This document shows positions 28,201 through 39,700 of a DNA stretch of 64,000 nucleotides, piece by piece. Source of the stretch: Symbiodinium natans (lineage: Eukaryota; Sar; Dinophyceae; Suessiales; Symbiodiniaceae). Below the pieces are notes generated by a model, which was not told where the DNA came from, made no database searches, and worked only from the letters and a program-made list of their open reading frames with translations. The position numbers and the translations under genes are program-made. The stretch covers positions 72,551 to 136,550 of the forward strand of contig CAJNDS010000196.1 of NCBI GenBank assembly GCA_905221605.1, in the 5' to 3' direction. Position 1 is the stretch's first letter, and every line of letters starts with the position of its first letter.

Positions 28201-30742
28201 ACCTGATCGCCAAGAACGCGTCAAAGCCATGGAGAAGGAAATGCTCGACTATGTCATGGAGAACGATGACATTGTGCCTGATCTTTCAGAATTTCCAGAT
28301 GATCAACCCGGTGAACCTCGCGATGGACCAGCCTTGGAATCTGAAGATGCCAAAGCCCTCAGATTGATTGGCGATTCCATTCTCGACAGTGCAGGAAGTG
28401 TACCACAGAGCGAAGGAGTACCGGATGTTGCTTCGGATCCTCCGAGCAGCAAAAGGGAAACTAAGCGTGGTACTCCCCCCAAACCCGTTTCGGAACCTCC
28501 GGACGGCAAAGGGGAACCTGCATCGTCATCACGCGGTCCAACGGGGCGTGCTATTCCGGACATTGACGAGACCGACCCCGCGTTCATCATCGCAAAGCTC
28601 AAGGAAGCTGGACTCATCGGACCGGAACCCGAGTTCTGGAAATTCGGTACTCCCGGCGACGGTCGTGTCTACATCAATGACGACGGCGAACCTTGCAAGA
28701 TCGACAAGCGGGGGGCTCCGTTCAAGATTGGGAGTGATGGTAGAAGATTACTACCCTCCACACGTCCGAAGGGCAAGTTCACTCCTGAAGAATGGCGCAA
28801 GCTCGGAAGCGAAGGAAGGAAGATCGAACTTAAGAAGATCAAGAAGGTCGAAGAGAAGGAGGCCAAGAAGGCTCGCAAGAAGGAGGCCAAGGAGAAGAAG
28901 AAAGGCAAAGAGCATAAAGACGCACTCGTTGCATCGTTGGAGGCATTACTTCCCAAGGTCGTACCTGCGGAGAAGATCGATTTGGACTTCAGGGCGGGGA
29001 CGACTACTGGATGGACATGGTGCGAGGAACAGGTGACGCAGATTGCCACAGAGATGTTTCTGGACGACGTGCTGCCTGCTCTTCCAAGTGAATTGGCAGA
29101 GTTCGGATTGAGAGCTCCTCGCATGCCATGTGTGTCATCAACCAAAGAGAAACACAGAGAGAAACTTGCATGTGCAGCGCCGTGCTTCAATGCCATGGTT
29201 ACACGTCCAGTCAACCGCAAGGAGATGTACGAGAATCCCAAAGCCATGGAGGCGTTCATGAAAGAATGGAAAGGCTTGTGGGATCAGGAAGTCTTCGACT
29301 TTAGCCAAGTGCGGGAGTACGACGACGTGGTCAGAGAAGCCAAGAAGTCCAACGCGAAAGTGCACATGGCAAGAGTGCATGGTCTCATCTATGAAAAGAA
29401 CTATCAGCTCAAAGAAGGGGACCCTGCAAGGAAATTCAAAGGAAGAGGTGTGCTGCTTGGAGATCAAGTCAAGGATCAGAATATGGAGGCGGCGCTGTTC
29501 CAGGATCTCGGAAACTCTCCGGCAACCTTTGATGCATCTCGTTGGGCCGACTTCTACGGGTGCTTACCCGGGAACGATGTTCAGATGGCGGATGCTATCC
29601 AGGCCTATATTCAGGCTAAGTTGACGGGGACTCCGTGCTGGGTTGAACTTCCAGACGAGGCTTGGCGTCCTTCGGTAAACCGGAGGAAATTTCGCAGACC
29701 AGTCTGCAGGCTCGTGAAAGCACTCTATGGGCATCCGGACGCTGGTACAATGTGGGAACAACATTGTCACACCGCAGTCCAGAAGATGGGTTTTGCACCA
29801 GTTGGTGAGGAATGGCCATCTCTTTACTTCCATGCAGGAATGAAGCTCCTATTGGTCATCTATGTCAACGACCTGAAGCTCGCCGGTCCGGCGGAGAACC
29901 TCCCGAAGGGGTGGAACATGCTTCGCAAGGAACTTCGTCTTGAGGAGGAAACTCCGCTTGGTTTGTATTTGGGATGTCGAATCTCAAAGGGAGAGGCCAA
30001 ACTTCACGACAACACCAAGGTGCGAACTGTCACTTATGACATGGAGACCTATCTCGAAATGACAGTGCAAAAGTACTGTGAAACCACGGGATTTCCTGTG
30101 GATAAATTCAAGAAGGTACCATCTCCCAGTCCAGTTGAAGAAACCAAGAATCACCCGGCTAGGGCGCCTTGTCATCCAGGTGCTGCAAGCCATCGGTGTC
30201 AATGGTGCGGACACACCATGCCTGTCGATAAGGGCGGACGGCTTCTACCTCCACCACCGGTTCCCAAGGGCCCACAGGAAACGGAACTCGATGAGGCAGA
30301 AAGGGGTACTCTTGCCCCGCACGCGGCGAGCATCCTCATGAAGTTGCTCTACGCTGCAAGAATTTGCAGGTTTGATTTGCTGCGAAGCATAAACAACCTT
30401 GCGCGACGCATTACGAAGTGGTCCAAGAAGGAGGATGCGGCTCTGCATCATTTGATGTGCTACGTCCATCAGTCCAAAGGTCATAAGATGATCGGATGGG
30501 TTGGCGATTCCATGGATGCTACTTCCATAGGGTTGTATGCGGATGCGGATTACGCTGGTTGTGGCGAGAGTTTGCGTTCGGGGCTCATATGCACATTCAG
30601 GGACCGCGCACACGGTTCCCGTTGGCGGGTGTCAGTAAACGACAGGGTTGCGCCAGCCACTCTACTCCCGAAGCGGAAATTGTGGCTGCGGATTATGCTA
30701 TGTCGCGTATTGGCATTCCGGCCATCACATTGTGGCGTTTGA
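25199..30742 (+). CDS. Copia-type Pol: CCCH fingers, protease, integrase, reverse transcriptase, RNase H (5' part)
   Basis: 1847 codons open from 25199; true entry is by frame change near 25250. Residues about 159-178 and 207-226 are CCCH fingers (CKFHFGGGCNAGKNCKWSH, CFQWSKNGSCSRENCPFKH) where Copia normally has a zinc knuckle. Aspartic protease: D441-T-G. Integrase: H668/H672/C679/C682, then D711, D775 and E806 (NNSLAERTNQ). Reverse transcriptase: D1465 in motif A, LVKALYGHPDAG, and the catalytic box YVND at 1555-1558, where the first Asp is Asn (one G-to-A change from YVDD). RNase H begins YADADYAGC (D1782, D1784) and is then cut: the rest of RNase H lies in the -1 frame from about 30598, so the tail of this frame (to 30742) is out-of-frame noise. 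Confidence 0.9.
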   Translation: MYLPRMPSATSCTRRYQDPLNMELKLYYDIKSYDDPERSHDMLLRIMDRAVQRRREKKNLNETQHGLNQMVAGKDLLAAPARPDPKGPPSSAPDKDKKKKTNERGKDKEAADAAPVLPKSKAKAHEKDKKKGKGKGKERSRSPSSSRSLTDKEKAKIRCKFHFGGGCNAGKNCKWSHKDTDRGRPSSRDDKNQRARSPSSKPSERPCFQWSKNGSCSRENCPFKHDPAKAAPATGETDANAKAKAKAKAKDKKNKPEPAAPAIAIRGLPAVPVLRSLDDGDGDSDDESIDGDAASDCSTDDEIGSYHRDVKDLKVSFEQGTKFASSKPRRSHKDRGFAPRLFTEANLKHENHISEVEYEKHKARARARLMEDMCLGKDGGCIPVRIPGTEKVIVFKFDNKKGKFQERALDIDESRKELMKNPNMCMVQPEFIRRKLKFIMDTGCGHDLISLEKVAKHGIDTAMDCESTSFQTANGVTMTNQTAEFLTKSFKEPIKAHVLENTPSVLSVGKRCMLHGYSFVWPAGRPPFMVNDAGERIQFFVQGDIPYVRVGSKGAKAHEEMEAMEMFRLVQKYKDKVDDGTDDDSAHVAVPGLDDIGEEIPDVASEADEDEDGEVVEGDEAREDEPQAELPGEAEDDAQEIDVEGDESGPDRRAKVGTLKAEANTLAHLCTHRFRNPYCDACVRAKMKHFRTRKGAFKREVNEWGDLVTFDFVDMGKATDKGVGLDDELREILVFRDVATKVVAAYPTISREEGEVVRCMKRFMGKKKVRLAYSDCADEFIAAMNKLKIPLDHSLPGRPMNNSLAERTNQFVITATATSLLHAGLPANYWPYALNCVTHNLNAEDVDGESAWQRMSGKEFPGKLIPFGAKVYFKPTETREPTYGGKFDPKGIPGIFAGYVLNAGQTWSRKYRVWDMKEFANANFAHDAKVPRKLQIPYITERVIMPDEIAFPLKLEYERMNGTLEGLKEGKDLGGKEIKDKPPGGGDDDDDDDNGDDGGDLPDRQERVKAMEKEMLDYVMENDDIVPDLSEFPDDQPGEPRDGPALESEDAKALRLIGDSILDSAGSVPQSEGVPDVASDPPSSKRETKRGTPPKPVSEPPDGKGEPASSSRGPTGRAIPDIDETDPAFIIAKLKEAGLIGPEPEFWKFGTPGDGRVYINDDGEPCKIDKRGAPFKIGSDGRRLLPSTRPKGKFTPEEWRKLGSEGRKIELKKIKKVEEKEAKKARKKEAKEKKKGKEHKDALVASLEALLPKVVPAEKIDLDFRAGTTTGWTWCEEQVTQIATEMFLDDVLPALPSELAEFGLRAPRMPCVSSTKEKHREKLACAAPCFNAMVTRPVNRKEMYENPKAMEAFMKEWKGLWDQEVFDFSQVREYDDVVREAKKSNAKVHMARVHGLIYEKNYQLKEGDPARKFKGRGVLLGDQVKDQNMEAALFQDLGNSPATFDASRWADFYGCLPGNDVQMADAIQAYIQAKLTGTPCWVELPDEAWRPSVNRRKFRRPVCRLVKALYGHPDAGTMWEQHCHTAVQKMGFAPVGEEWPSLYFHAGMKLLLVIYVNDLKLAGPAENLPKGWNMLRKELRLEEETPLGLYLGCRISKGEAKLHDNTKVRTVTYDMETYLEMTVQKYCETTGFPVDKFKKVPSPSPVEETKNHPARAPCHPGAASHRCQWCGHTMPVDKGGRLLPPPPVPKGPQETELDEAERGTLAPHAASILMKLLYAARICRFDLLRSINNLARRITKWSKKEDAALHHLMCYVHQSKGHKMIGWVGDSMDATSIGLYADADYAGCGESLRSGLICTFRDRAHGSRWRVSVNDRVAPATLLPKRKLWLRIMLCRVLAFRPSHCGV

Positions 30743-33700
30743 TTGGGGGCAAAGATCCTAACTTCGTGTTCTACGATGACAATCAAACGATGATCGGCGT
30801 GGTCCGCACAGGCAAGAACCCTACGATGCGCCATTTGGAACGCTCACACGGGATCTGCATTGCGTGGATGCACGAGGTGTTCCAGGAGGGATACGTGTCT
30901 CTGGCTTACGAGGTCACCGCCAAAATGGCGGCCGATATCCATACGAAGGCTTTTAAGGACAACGTCTCCTGGGCTCACGCGTGTCAGCTAATTAACATCA
31001 TGCCTCCCACGATGATTTCTAGCGTTGAGGTGATGGACATGATGAAGGCTACACACCAACAATCGGCTGATGAGAAAGGTCATCAGCACTACTCGTTTAA
31101 GAACGAGGTTCCCTGTTTTCCTTACACGCAAACGCCTATCCTGCCCCAGGAGCTGTATAGGGCCGGTTTGTCCAGTAAGGAGGGTGTCCAGGAAACGGAC
31201 AGTACTGATCCGATCTTGGTGGTGAAGTTCCCGCGCATGCTCCGCGGCGTCCCCAGTGCTTTGCGACCGGGGAAGTATTTGCGGTCCACGTGGATTCTGC
31301 GTGAAGGGCAATGGCATCGTATCGAGGATGAGGTCCCTATCCCGTCGGAACCTCAGAAATTCGATCGGTATGTCGAGCGCGCCGTGTTTCAATATCACTT
31401 CCAACGGGGCTCGGCGGCGGCGACGCGTGTGCACCGCGCCGCGTCGCCTGCCGTGTCTGCGTCCCCGGTGCCTGCCTGCTCGCGTTGTCGCGTTCGCGAT
31501 TCGCCCGCGCTCTGTAGGCAAGTGTGCGACTTGGTGGTCCGCGCCGCCCATGGGGGGTATGGGGGTATTTTTCGCGCTGGGTCTGAAGGCATGGGGGGTG
31601 ATCTCAACGAAATTCCTGCGCTCGAATCTACCGTCGTTGCTGTTGCGCGCGCCGCAAAAGAAGCAGGTTTTCCTCAATCCACATTCGTGCCCGAATTCGT
31701 CGGAGTGACTCGTGCTGAGACTGGTATTCATGAAGTCGTTTTCCAGGACAAGCACGGGAAGGAGATGTTTAAGGCACGGGGTGACTCGCTTAGCGGGGCT
31801 GTAGGATTTTCCATGACGATCAAAGCTTCGGATGTCGGAAGCAGTAGCCCTCGCGTGTGGTTGCTCGTAGGTCTGGAAGAGGAGAACTGGTGGCAAACGT
31901 ATGCTCCGCCGGACGTCAACATCGTATGCGTACCGGAAGCGGACGCACGCGGCGCCTACCAGTACTGCAAAGACATCATTAAATGGTCGTTCAAGGATCT
32001 TCAGAACGTTCTGTTCATAGGAGCAGGGGCGCTGAATCGAGCTTCATGGCTTGATGTCGATCCTAGAGAACGCTTTTATGAGGACCGAGGCATCGTAGAT
32101 TACCCCTGGGGGGAGGTCATCGATCTAGTCTTTGAGGCCCGGAAGAAAGGGGCGACTACTATCGTCGAGGTTCCCAACAAGCCGAAGTTTCGAAAGTCGG
32201 CACAGTACAAAAACATAGTTGACTGCATGAAGTGGGAGAGATTCACACTTGCTGATTGCTGCCACGGTCGGAGGATCTGCGTTCCACAGGGAAGCGGGGC
32301 CCCGAACATCATGTATGTCAACGAAGCTACTGAGTTTCTCATTCATGGACTCAAAGCCCCTGAAAGCATGAAGGATGTGTGCGGCGTGCAACATCATCAC
32401 GCATCGCGTGAAACAGTCGAGACTCACGGGGATGAGTGTGGAAAGAGAACCAGTAAAGTGTCACGTCTCTTGTTGAAAATGCTTTCTGAACGGGACGCCA
32501 AGGTTGGGAATCCCAAGGCCTGCAGTTCTGTTGAGAGGTTACCGTCGGGTAAGGACAGGATGATCATTGAATTCTGTTGCTCTAAGGACAGTAGCCTGGG
32601 CAAATCCTCGAGTGCTACGAAGGGAGCTCACGTCATGCGTGTGCATGAAGCCCTTCAAGCCCAAACCAAGGCGTGTGAAAGCAACATCCTCGAGGAGGCG
32701 GAACGATTCCGAAAATCCAATCCCAAATGTCCGATTCTTGTTTTCGCTTCTCTTCCGTGCACTGGGGGGTCCAACTGGACCAAGGTGAACGAAATGGGGG
32801 GTGAAACTGAAAAGGGAAAGGAGCATCGGAAGAAATTTAGGGACTTACTCAAAGCTCTCAAACGCCTTTTGCGAAAGCTGGCGGTATTTTCCCCCAAAAT
32901 CGCTTTTGAGTTGCCGAAAACCTGTTTGTATTGGAGTTGGCCCGAAGTTCAAGCCCTAATAAAGCAGCATTCATTGCGTGTTGCACGAATTGACGGTTGC
33001 ATGATGGGTGTTGTTGACAAAGACGGCATTCCTTTACTCAAAGCATGGTGTATCGCCACAAATGTGTCAACCATGTTGAACCTCAAGGGGGTCACGTGCG
33101 ACAACACACATGAACATGGCACACCAAGAGGTCAGGCGCTCAAGGAAGCAGGAAACTACACACCACACATGGCAAAGTTGTTGCACAACGCATGGCGTGA
33201 TGAAGCTCGCAATATCCGCAGGGGCTCTGCTCAGAGTGTTCATGTGGCAGCTTCATGTGTACTTGTTCATGTCAGTTTGCGTTGCAGTAACAGCCAGGTG
33301 CAGCATGAATTCCAAGGTACTTGCATAATTGTTTGTCCTACACCTGGAATAGGGTTCGGATCCTCCGACCCTAATCCAAAGTGCAGTGAGGAGTTCGGCT
33401 CCGCCGGCTCGGATCTGCATCTGGGGAAGGGATTCGGCTCCGCCGGTCCTAGAACCAGCATGGACGGACAACAGCAGAGGCCCATTCCTCCGCATGTTCC
33501 ATGGTCGCGACCTCAAGACCTCTTTTCCCTGCCGTACCAGAGATCGGGCATCAACATCCCTGTTGGCAATGGGATGACTGCTTTGCGCACGACATGTCAT
33601 GCGCTGCGATCATTGAGAGGGCAACCTCTTCCTGGACGATTGGAACAAGGCATGGTCGCCACGAATGCGAACATTGCTGCGTGGGTGGAATTTGGAGTGC

Positions 33701-36700
33701 CAGCTATCCTTTTGGCGGCAGTTGCGGCACCATCCAGCCCATATGGTTTTCCTGAAGTCAGAGTTCGGGAGCTGTTTCGAGGTGTGGTGGAAAGCCTGTT
33801 GCCAGCAAGGAGTGCGGAGAGCTACAAGACAGTCCTTAGCCATGTCACAACGTTTATCAAGGTCGTCAAGACTGCGATAAGCACTGATTCGACTCGACAA
33901 GTGCTGCAGGAGCTTCTGGACCACGTCATTGAGATTGACCTCTTCAAGAACATTGACATGTTCGTCGACGTTTTGGTTCAGGATGCTGAACAAGGGCGTT
34001 TGGATCCTCAGCATCCATGTCTGACGGTGGTGACTATGGACGGATATCTTGATCCGAATGTCATTTGCAGGCCAGTTGTTACCAAGAGTCCGTGGATCTA
34101 TGTGACCAGGTACAACGACTGGATGCGGCTTAATTCCTACTTTCGCGAGAACCTCCCCAACCGTCGTGAAGGGCTACCATGCATGCTTCTCACCCAGGAC
34201 TTCTGGGATTTGCTGGAGCTGATTTGGTCAATGGCGAAGCAAGTGGGTTACTGCTTGAGAAGCCACAATCAGGTCACCGAGAACACGCAGATGAATGTGT
34301 GGGATCTGATCGAGATCGTGGTCGACCCCCCGGAGAACGTGTCCGCGGCGGTTGCTCATGCAGTCAACAGCCTCCAAGGGTTGTCGGTCGCCATGCATAC
34401 AGCCCACGAATACCTCAACGACAGTCGGACGGTGTGGCCATCGGAACCATCGAGAACGACCGGAGCCGAGCTCAGAGAGTCGTTGGTGAATGCGACAACT
34501 GTCGTCATGGCCCCGCCACCAACCGGTCTCGGGTTACCAGCTTCCTTTTCACACAGCTCGTGGAACCAGCTGGCTGCCGAGCAGAACGTCTTGAGGGCGG
34601 TCCACGACATGTACAGGACTCACAGGTCTTGGATGTCCGAAATCACGAACCTGCGAGCCGAGTGTTACTCCGAAGGACGTGAACAGCCGCCGTACCTGAA
34701 GCCCGATCCAACAGGCACGGTGTTTCCTCCGGCATTGAATTCGCACCCGCCTTGGGTGAATGTTCAACGTCAACATCCCGCAGGGCCTGCATCCCCATCC
34801 GTTCCGGAAAAACCGGCTCCTTTCGTGGAAGAGGATCATCCTGCCAACAGATCGACGTCTACGCCATCACCAAGACAGGCAACGGGCGCATCCTTTGCCG
34901 AAGCAAGAGGTGAATCCGCCAAGAGGCAGCGGGGACCGGAGGATGTCCGCTCCGCGGCATCCCAACCGGGAACCGCGGCCAGCTCTTCCGATCCTCGCGG
35001 AGCTGAGCCAACTGCCCAACCAGAAGGTGAACCCGATGAAGTTCGCTGGTACCTGGATCCTACTCCCGATGGGTACATGGAGAAGTTCGTCAAGTTCCAA
35101 TCCAGACATCGCGTGCAGCTGGGTACAACCATCATCGTTCACAAAGATGATCCTACAGATGTCCTGCCCGCACGTGATCAGACACCCAAGATCAACGGGA
35201 AATTTGGAACCAGCAGTGAGCAAGTTTACCTTCGGCGCGTCACCACACACCTTGCCAAGCTCTACGGGATGAGCCAGTCGAATCTCGCAGGTGCGTTTCA
35301 CATGGCAACATTCATGAAGAAAGGAGATGTGGAGTGGCTACGACTTTACAAGGTGCTGTACGAGAAGGTTTTCTTGTGCACAATCCGTCAGCTACCAACT
35401 CCTGGCACAATGTTTGCGGCGGTCATGCAATCAACGGCTACGGGAGAGCTGGGAATCTTTCATTTCAACAGCAGCCCGGAGCAGCGAGCGTTGTTGACGG
35501 CTGGACTAAGAAAGTTCAGCGCTTCCATCCGTCAGGCAAGTACCCCCGATGTCACAGCGGTGCGATCCAGCAAAACGATCATCCTGGCTGACTTCGAGGT
35601 ATGGACGAAAACCAAGAATCGCTTGACCTACACGATGGCCAGCAAGCTCCAAGAAAAGGGATGGTATGACGCCCATTCGTATTGCCAGACAGTTGATGAA
35701 AGCCTCGATCCACTCCTACCTGAAGGATTCCAAGTCGTTGCTACCAAAGCCAGAGACGCAGTCCGAGAATGGAGAGGTCCCGGGCAGAGCATCGACGTCA
35801 CCGCGCACGTCTACTTGTCGTTCAGAGCCATCAACGATCTCCTGGTTTGGGAGCAAGGCAATGCGACTCCCGAAAACATGCGAAAGTGGTTCGTCGATCC
35901 AATCATGGACTTGTCAGACCTTCTGCAACGTGCCGTGATTGTGACTCTCAACGACGACCCCCGTTTCATCGGGAAGGACGTTGGTGCAGCGATGCCATGG
36001 GCTGCCATTGATTGGATCGCAGTTGAGCTTCGAGCAAGGGGATGCATCGTTTTCACGTCATCATTGCTGTGGGCTCGAATTGCTGTGACTCTCCATAAGG
36101 GCAGCGACAATTTCCGGATCAATCCGGAGGAGATGCATTTGGCGGTGGCGGCATTCGACAAACATTTGCTGCAAGAAAAGATCATCACGCTTTGCATGGC
36201 ACCCCCAGAGAGCATGGGCGATTGCGAACCTCACTTGGACTCCGTGAACATGGAGACTGCGGATGCGAAGGCGGTCTTTGCACCGTCAAGCAGCGACGAC
36301 GTTCGGACCGCGTCGGCCAATGATGACACGCAAGAACGACATCAACGGGTCGTGGAGAGGGCATCGGAGCTTGAGGGCATCCGCGGAGGAGTGGACATGA
36401 CTTGGGTGGATGCGGACATCGCCATGGTCAGCCCAGAACCGTTCTATGACGGAGAAACCTACTGGATTGACATCGAGGGCCTCATCAGCAAGCATCCCAC
36501 TGCCCCGAGTGGCCAATTCCATGTGTGTCAGGCATGCGTCGACGAGTTCAACAAGCTGAAGAACTCCTTCCAGGGCGAGTTCGGACCAATCCAATCTCCA
36601 GCGTATTGTCCCTTCTGTTCGCTCAAAGCAATGTGGGACAAGGACTATGGCGTCAACAAATGGGAGGAGGTTCGGAAGTCAGAACGCCATGCTGCAGGGT

Positions 36701-39700
36701 GCGCCATATTTGCTCAGAAACACGACTTTGTGTACCAGGATGGATCCCCAGTGATTCCCAAGGAGGATCTCAAATCGTACATCTTTGCATGCTCGAAGGT
36801 CGCGTACACCAACTATGGCAAAATTGTCTCATCCTCGGCTGGATTGCGCTTGAACACCAAACAAGCCAGCGAATACACCAGATGGGCGAAGGGGAGACGG
36901 TTGTCGTGGGACTTCGGGTACACGGTGGACGGCATGGCCTGCCTCTTGCCCTTGTACGATGCAGGCAACGCAGCCTATGCAGGCTTCCTCCATAGCATCT
37001 TCGATCAGGTCAAAGGCATGTACAATGGCAATGCCGACCCGGCCGCCGAGCTCATGGGAGACACCCTGGAGGTTGCGCTCGGCATCCTGACAATTGCATG
37101 CAGGTATCCTTCGGCGTTCGAAGCTTGGGGATCGTACGAAGATCATCTCGCTTGTCTTCGAGGAATCGAGCGGTCCTTCTATCGGTTTGCTGCAGCGGAG
37201 GCGGTACGAATTACTGCCGTGGAGAATCGAAAACGTCGTCCTCCCCGGGCAAATGATGCAGAGACGATTCAGCAGATCACGGAGTACGAGAACACTTTAC
37301 TCCAAGGAGAATGGCATGCGGTCCTTGTCGATCGAGTCCTGCCAATTGAGGAGCCAGTCCTCGGAACCCTTTCTCCGGAAGATCAACGACCTGAAGAGTT
37401 CTCAGCAGCGCCCGTCCCCAGTGCAGAACCTCGTGGTGGAGAACCAGAAGGTGAGGATCAAGCCCATGAAGGGGAAGCGCTCGGATCCTCCGGCGTGGAA
37501 CCTGAGGGGCAGGAAGATGACGATATGGGCGTGCCCGAGGCAAGCTCTATCCCCACCATGCAAGAACCGAACGAGACCGAGCTGGGTGAGATATCACGTC
37601 CTTGTGAAGGTTACGTCCGAGCACTCAATGCCCTACGCATAACCGCTGGTATGCAGCCACCCAGCATGTGCCTTGCTTGCGGCAACTATGGCCACAACAC
37701 CCGAAATTGCGAAGCAAATGGGGGGTACAACGCTCTGGTGGTGAACGAAGCATTCAGCATCATTGGGAAAAGCCTGGCTAAGATGCACAAGTCAAGCAGT
37801 ACGCCACCAACAGAGATCTTCCAGAGATGGGCAGAGAAGAATTTGCGAGATGCCGCTCGCGCTCCGCAAGTACCAGGAACCGCTTCGGATACTCCGGGTG
37901 GGGATGGGGAAAGCGTTGAGCCTGGAGCTGCAGCGTCTTCGGAGGATTCCAGAGGCCCGCTGCCAAGACGGCGTCAAGCATCAATCTCAGTTGAGGACCC
38001 TACAGTGGTCGTGATCGAAGTCGATGAAGAACCTGAAGAAGCTGCGACAAGAATGCTTCGACCCAAACGCAGGCCCCAACCGAGATCTGATCTTCCAGAG
38101 CCCAAAGCTGCGCCAGCTCCTAGGCGGTGGATTGCGAACAACGCCGGCAATGTTCGTTCATTCGTCGAGATTCGCTACCACGAGCCGAAGTCTTGCCTTG
38201 ACATCATCAAGTCCATCGAGGACGTATCGTGGGTCGGTGGGCAGAGCATCTATGAGATCGGATTAGAATCGCAGGATGCAACGCGCCGATTGATTGAGCA
38301 GGAGGTTGGAGGAGACGTTGCAACACACCCTCTCCGAAGCGACATCGATGAGTATCCTTCCTCGAACATGGGATACGTGAACATCGGCAAGCTGGTCATC
38401 GGAGGGGACCTCCGTCTCCTACCCATCAAGGGTGCAAGATTCGCTCACAGGCATTTTTCAGCCCTGGTTCCCGCGACTTCCTCCAATGACAACCATCGCA
38501 ATCGGGATTATCATCGCAGGATCAAATCCCTGGGCTACGATGTGCAACGTTTGCTTAGGCACCGCCTAGCAAACAGAGAAACGAACTACATGCACAATCA
38601 GCTCCCAACAATCCCGTGCGACACCGGAGGGTGGGTGATGCTCAAAGACTTCATCAACTTGGAGAACTTCTGGCAAAGCGGGAGATACTATGCAAGGAGT
38701 TCAGCTCGAGACGACAACTCTGAGTATCAGAGACGAATCCAAATGCTGATCGACTACGCGTACTACGAGTACCGCACGAACGGAAGGATCAGACTTCAAT
38801 TCCTGGGCATCAAGATCGTGGCGCCCAAACCTGGACAGAGGGCATCCGATACGCCGTGGGACGGTACTCCGGGCGTCGGTGCAACACAACGTGCCCAACT
38901 TGAAGAACTCGGAGGACACAGGTTGACACACGACATTACGTCCGGGACCCTTCGTCGATGCGACAATTGGGTGCAGCCATGGGCGATCAGGGCCACAAGT
39001 GGACACTCCAGCAACTCCAATTCACTGGTGCGGGTGAATGACGACAGGGTCGCATGTCACTTGACTACAAGCTTGGTCAACCAGATTGGTGGGGGGTATC
39101 ACACCACGGCCCCAGAGCTTCTCGCCAACATCGTGGCGAAAGGACTTCTTCCAGGCGGAGGGGCGTCAGGCGGTCGGGTCCACAGCCACTTCGGGACGTT
39201 CCCGCCATGGGATCCGAGAAATCAGACGGTGAGAACAAGGATTCCCGGAAGGCCGAGGTCACCAATTGCGGTACTGTACGTTCCAGCCTACGAGCTCATG
39301 CGCTACAATGCAGTGATCACGATCAATGGAATGTTTCTCGTCCAGCGGCAAATTCCATTCGAGGCCGTCAAGCACGTTTGGATCTGCATGCCAAGCCAAG
39401 GAAGGTGCTTCGAGTTCAGCGAAGTCTTCAAGGTGTACTCCAAAGAGCTGTCCAAGGAGATGGTCGAAGGGTACGGGGACGCACGCATCAATCCTGATCG
39501 TGATCCTCCAAAACCTTCGGTGGAAGACCTCGTCAGCACCATGGAAGGCACCGACGCTGGCCCGCATGAAGGCGAGAGGCGCGAGATCTTGCAAGCAATT
39601 GAGCAGGCGGGCGACACCGTTCCTGGAAACATCATCAAGCGTGCTTTCCAGTTTCTCTCAAGGACATTCCGGCGTGTGACGACTCACACCACCACAAGCG

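Noticed and set aside
30496-30600. Start of the giant frame at ATG 30496 as a true initiation site
   Set aside because: The first roughly 34 codons are out-of-frame RNase H sequence; Copia homology enters this frame only at about 30598.
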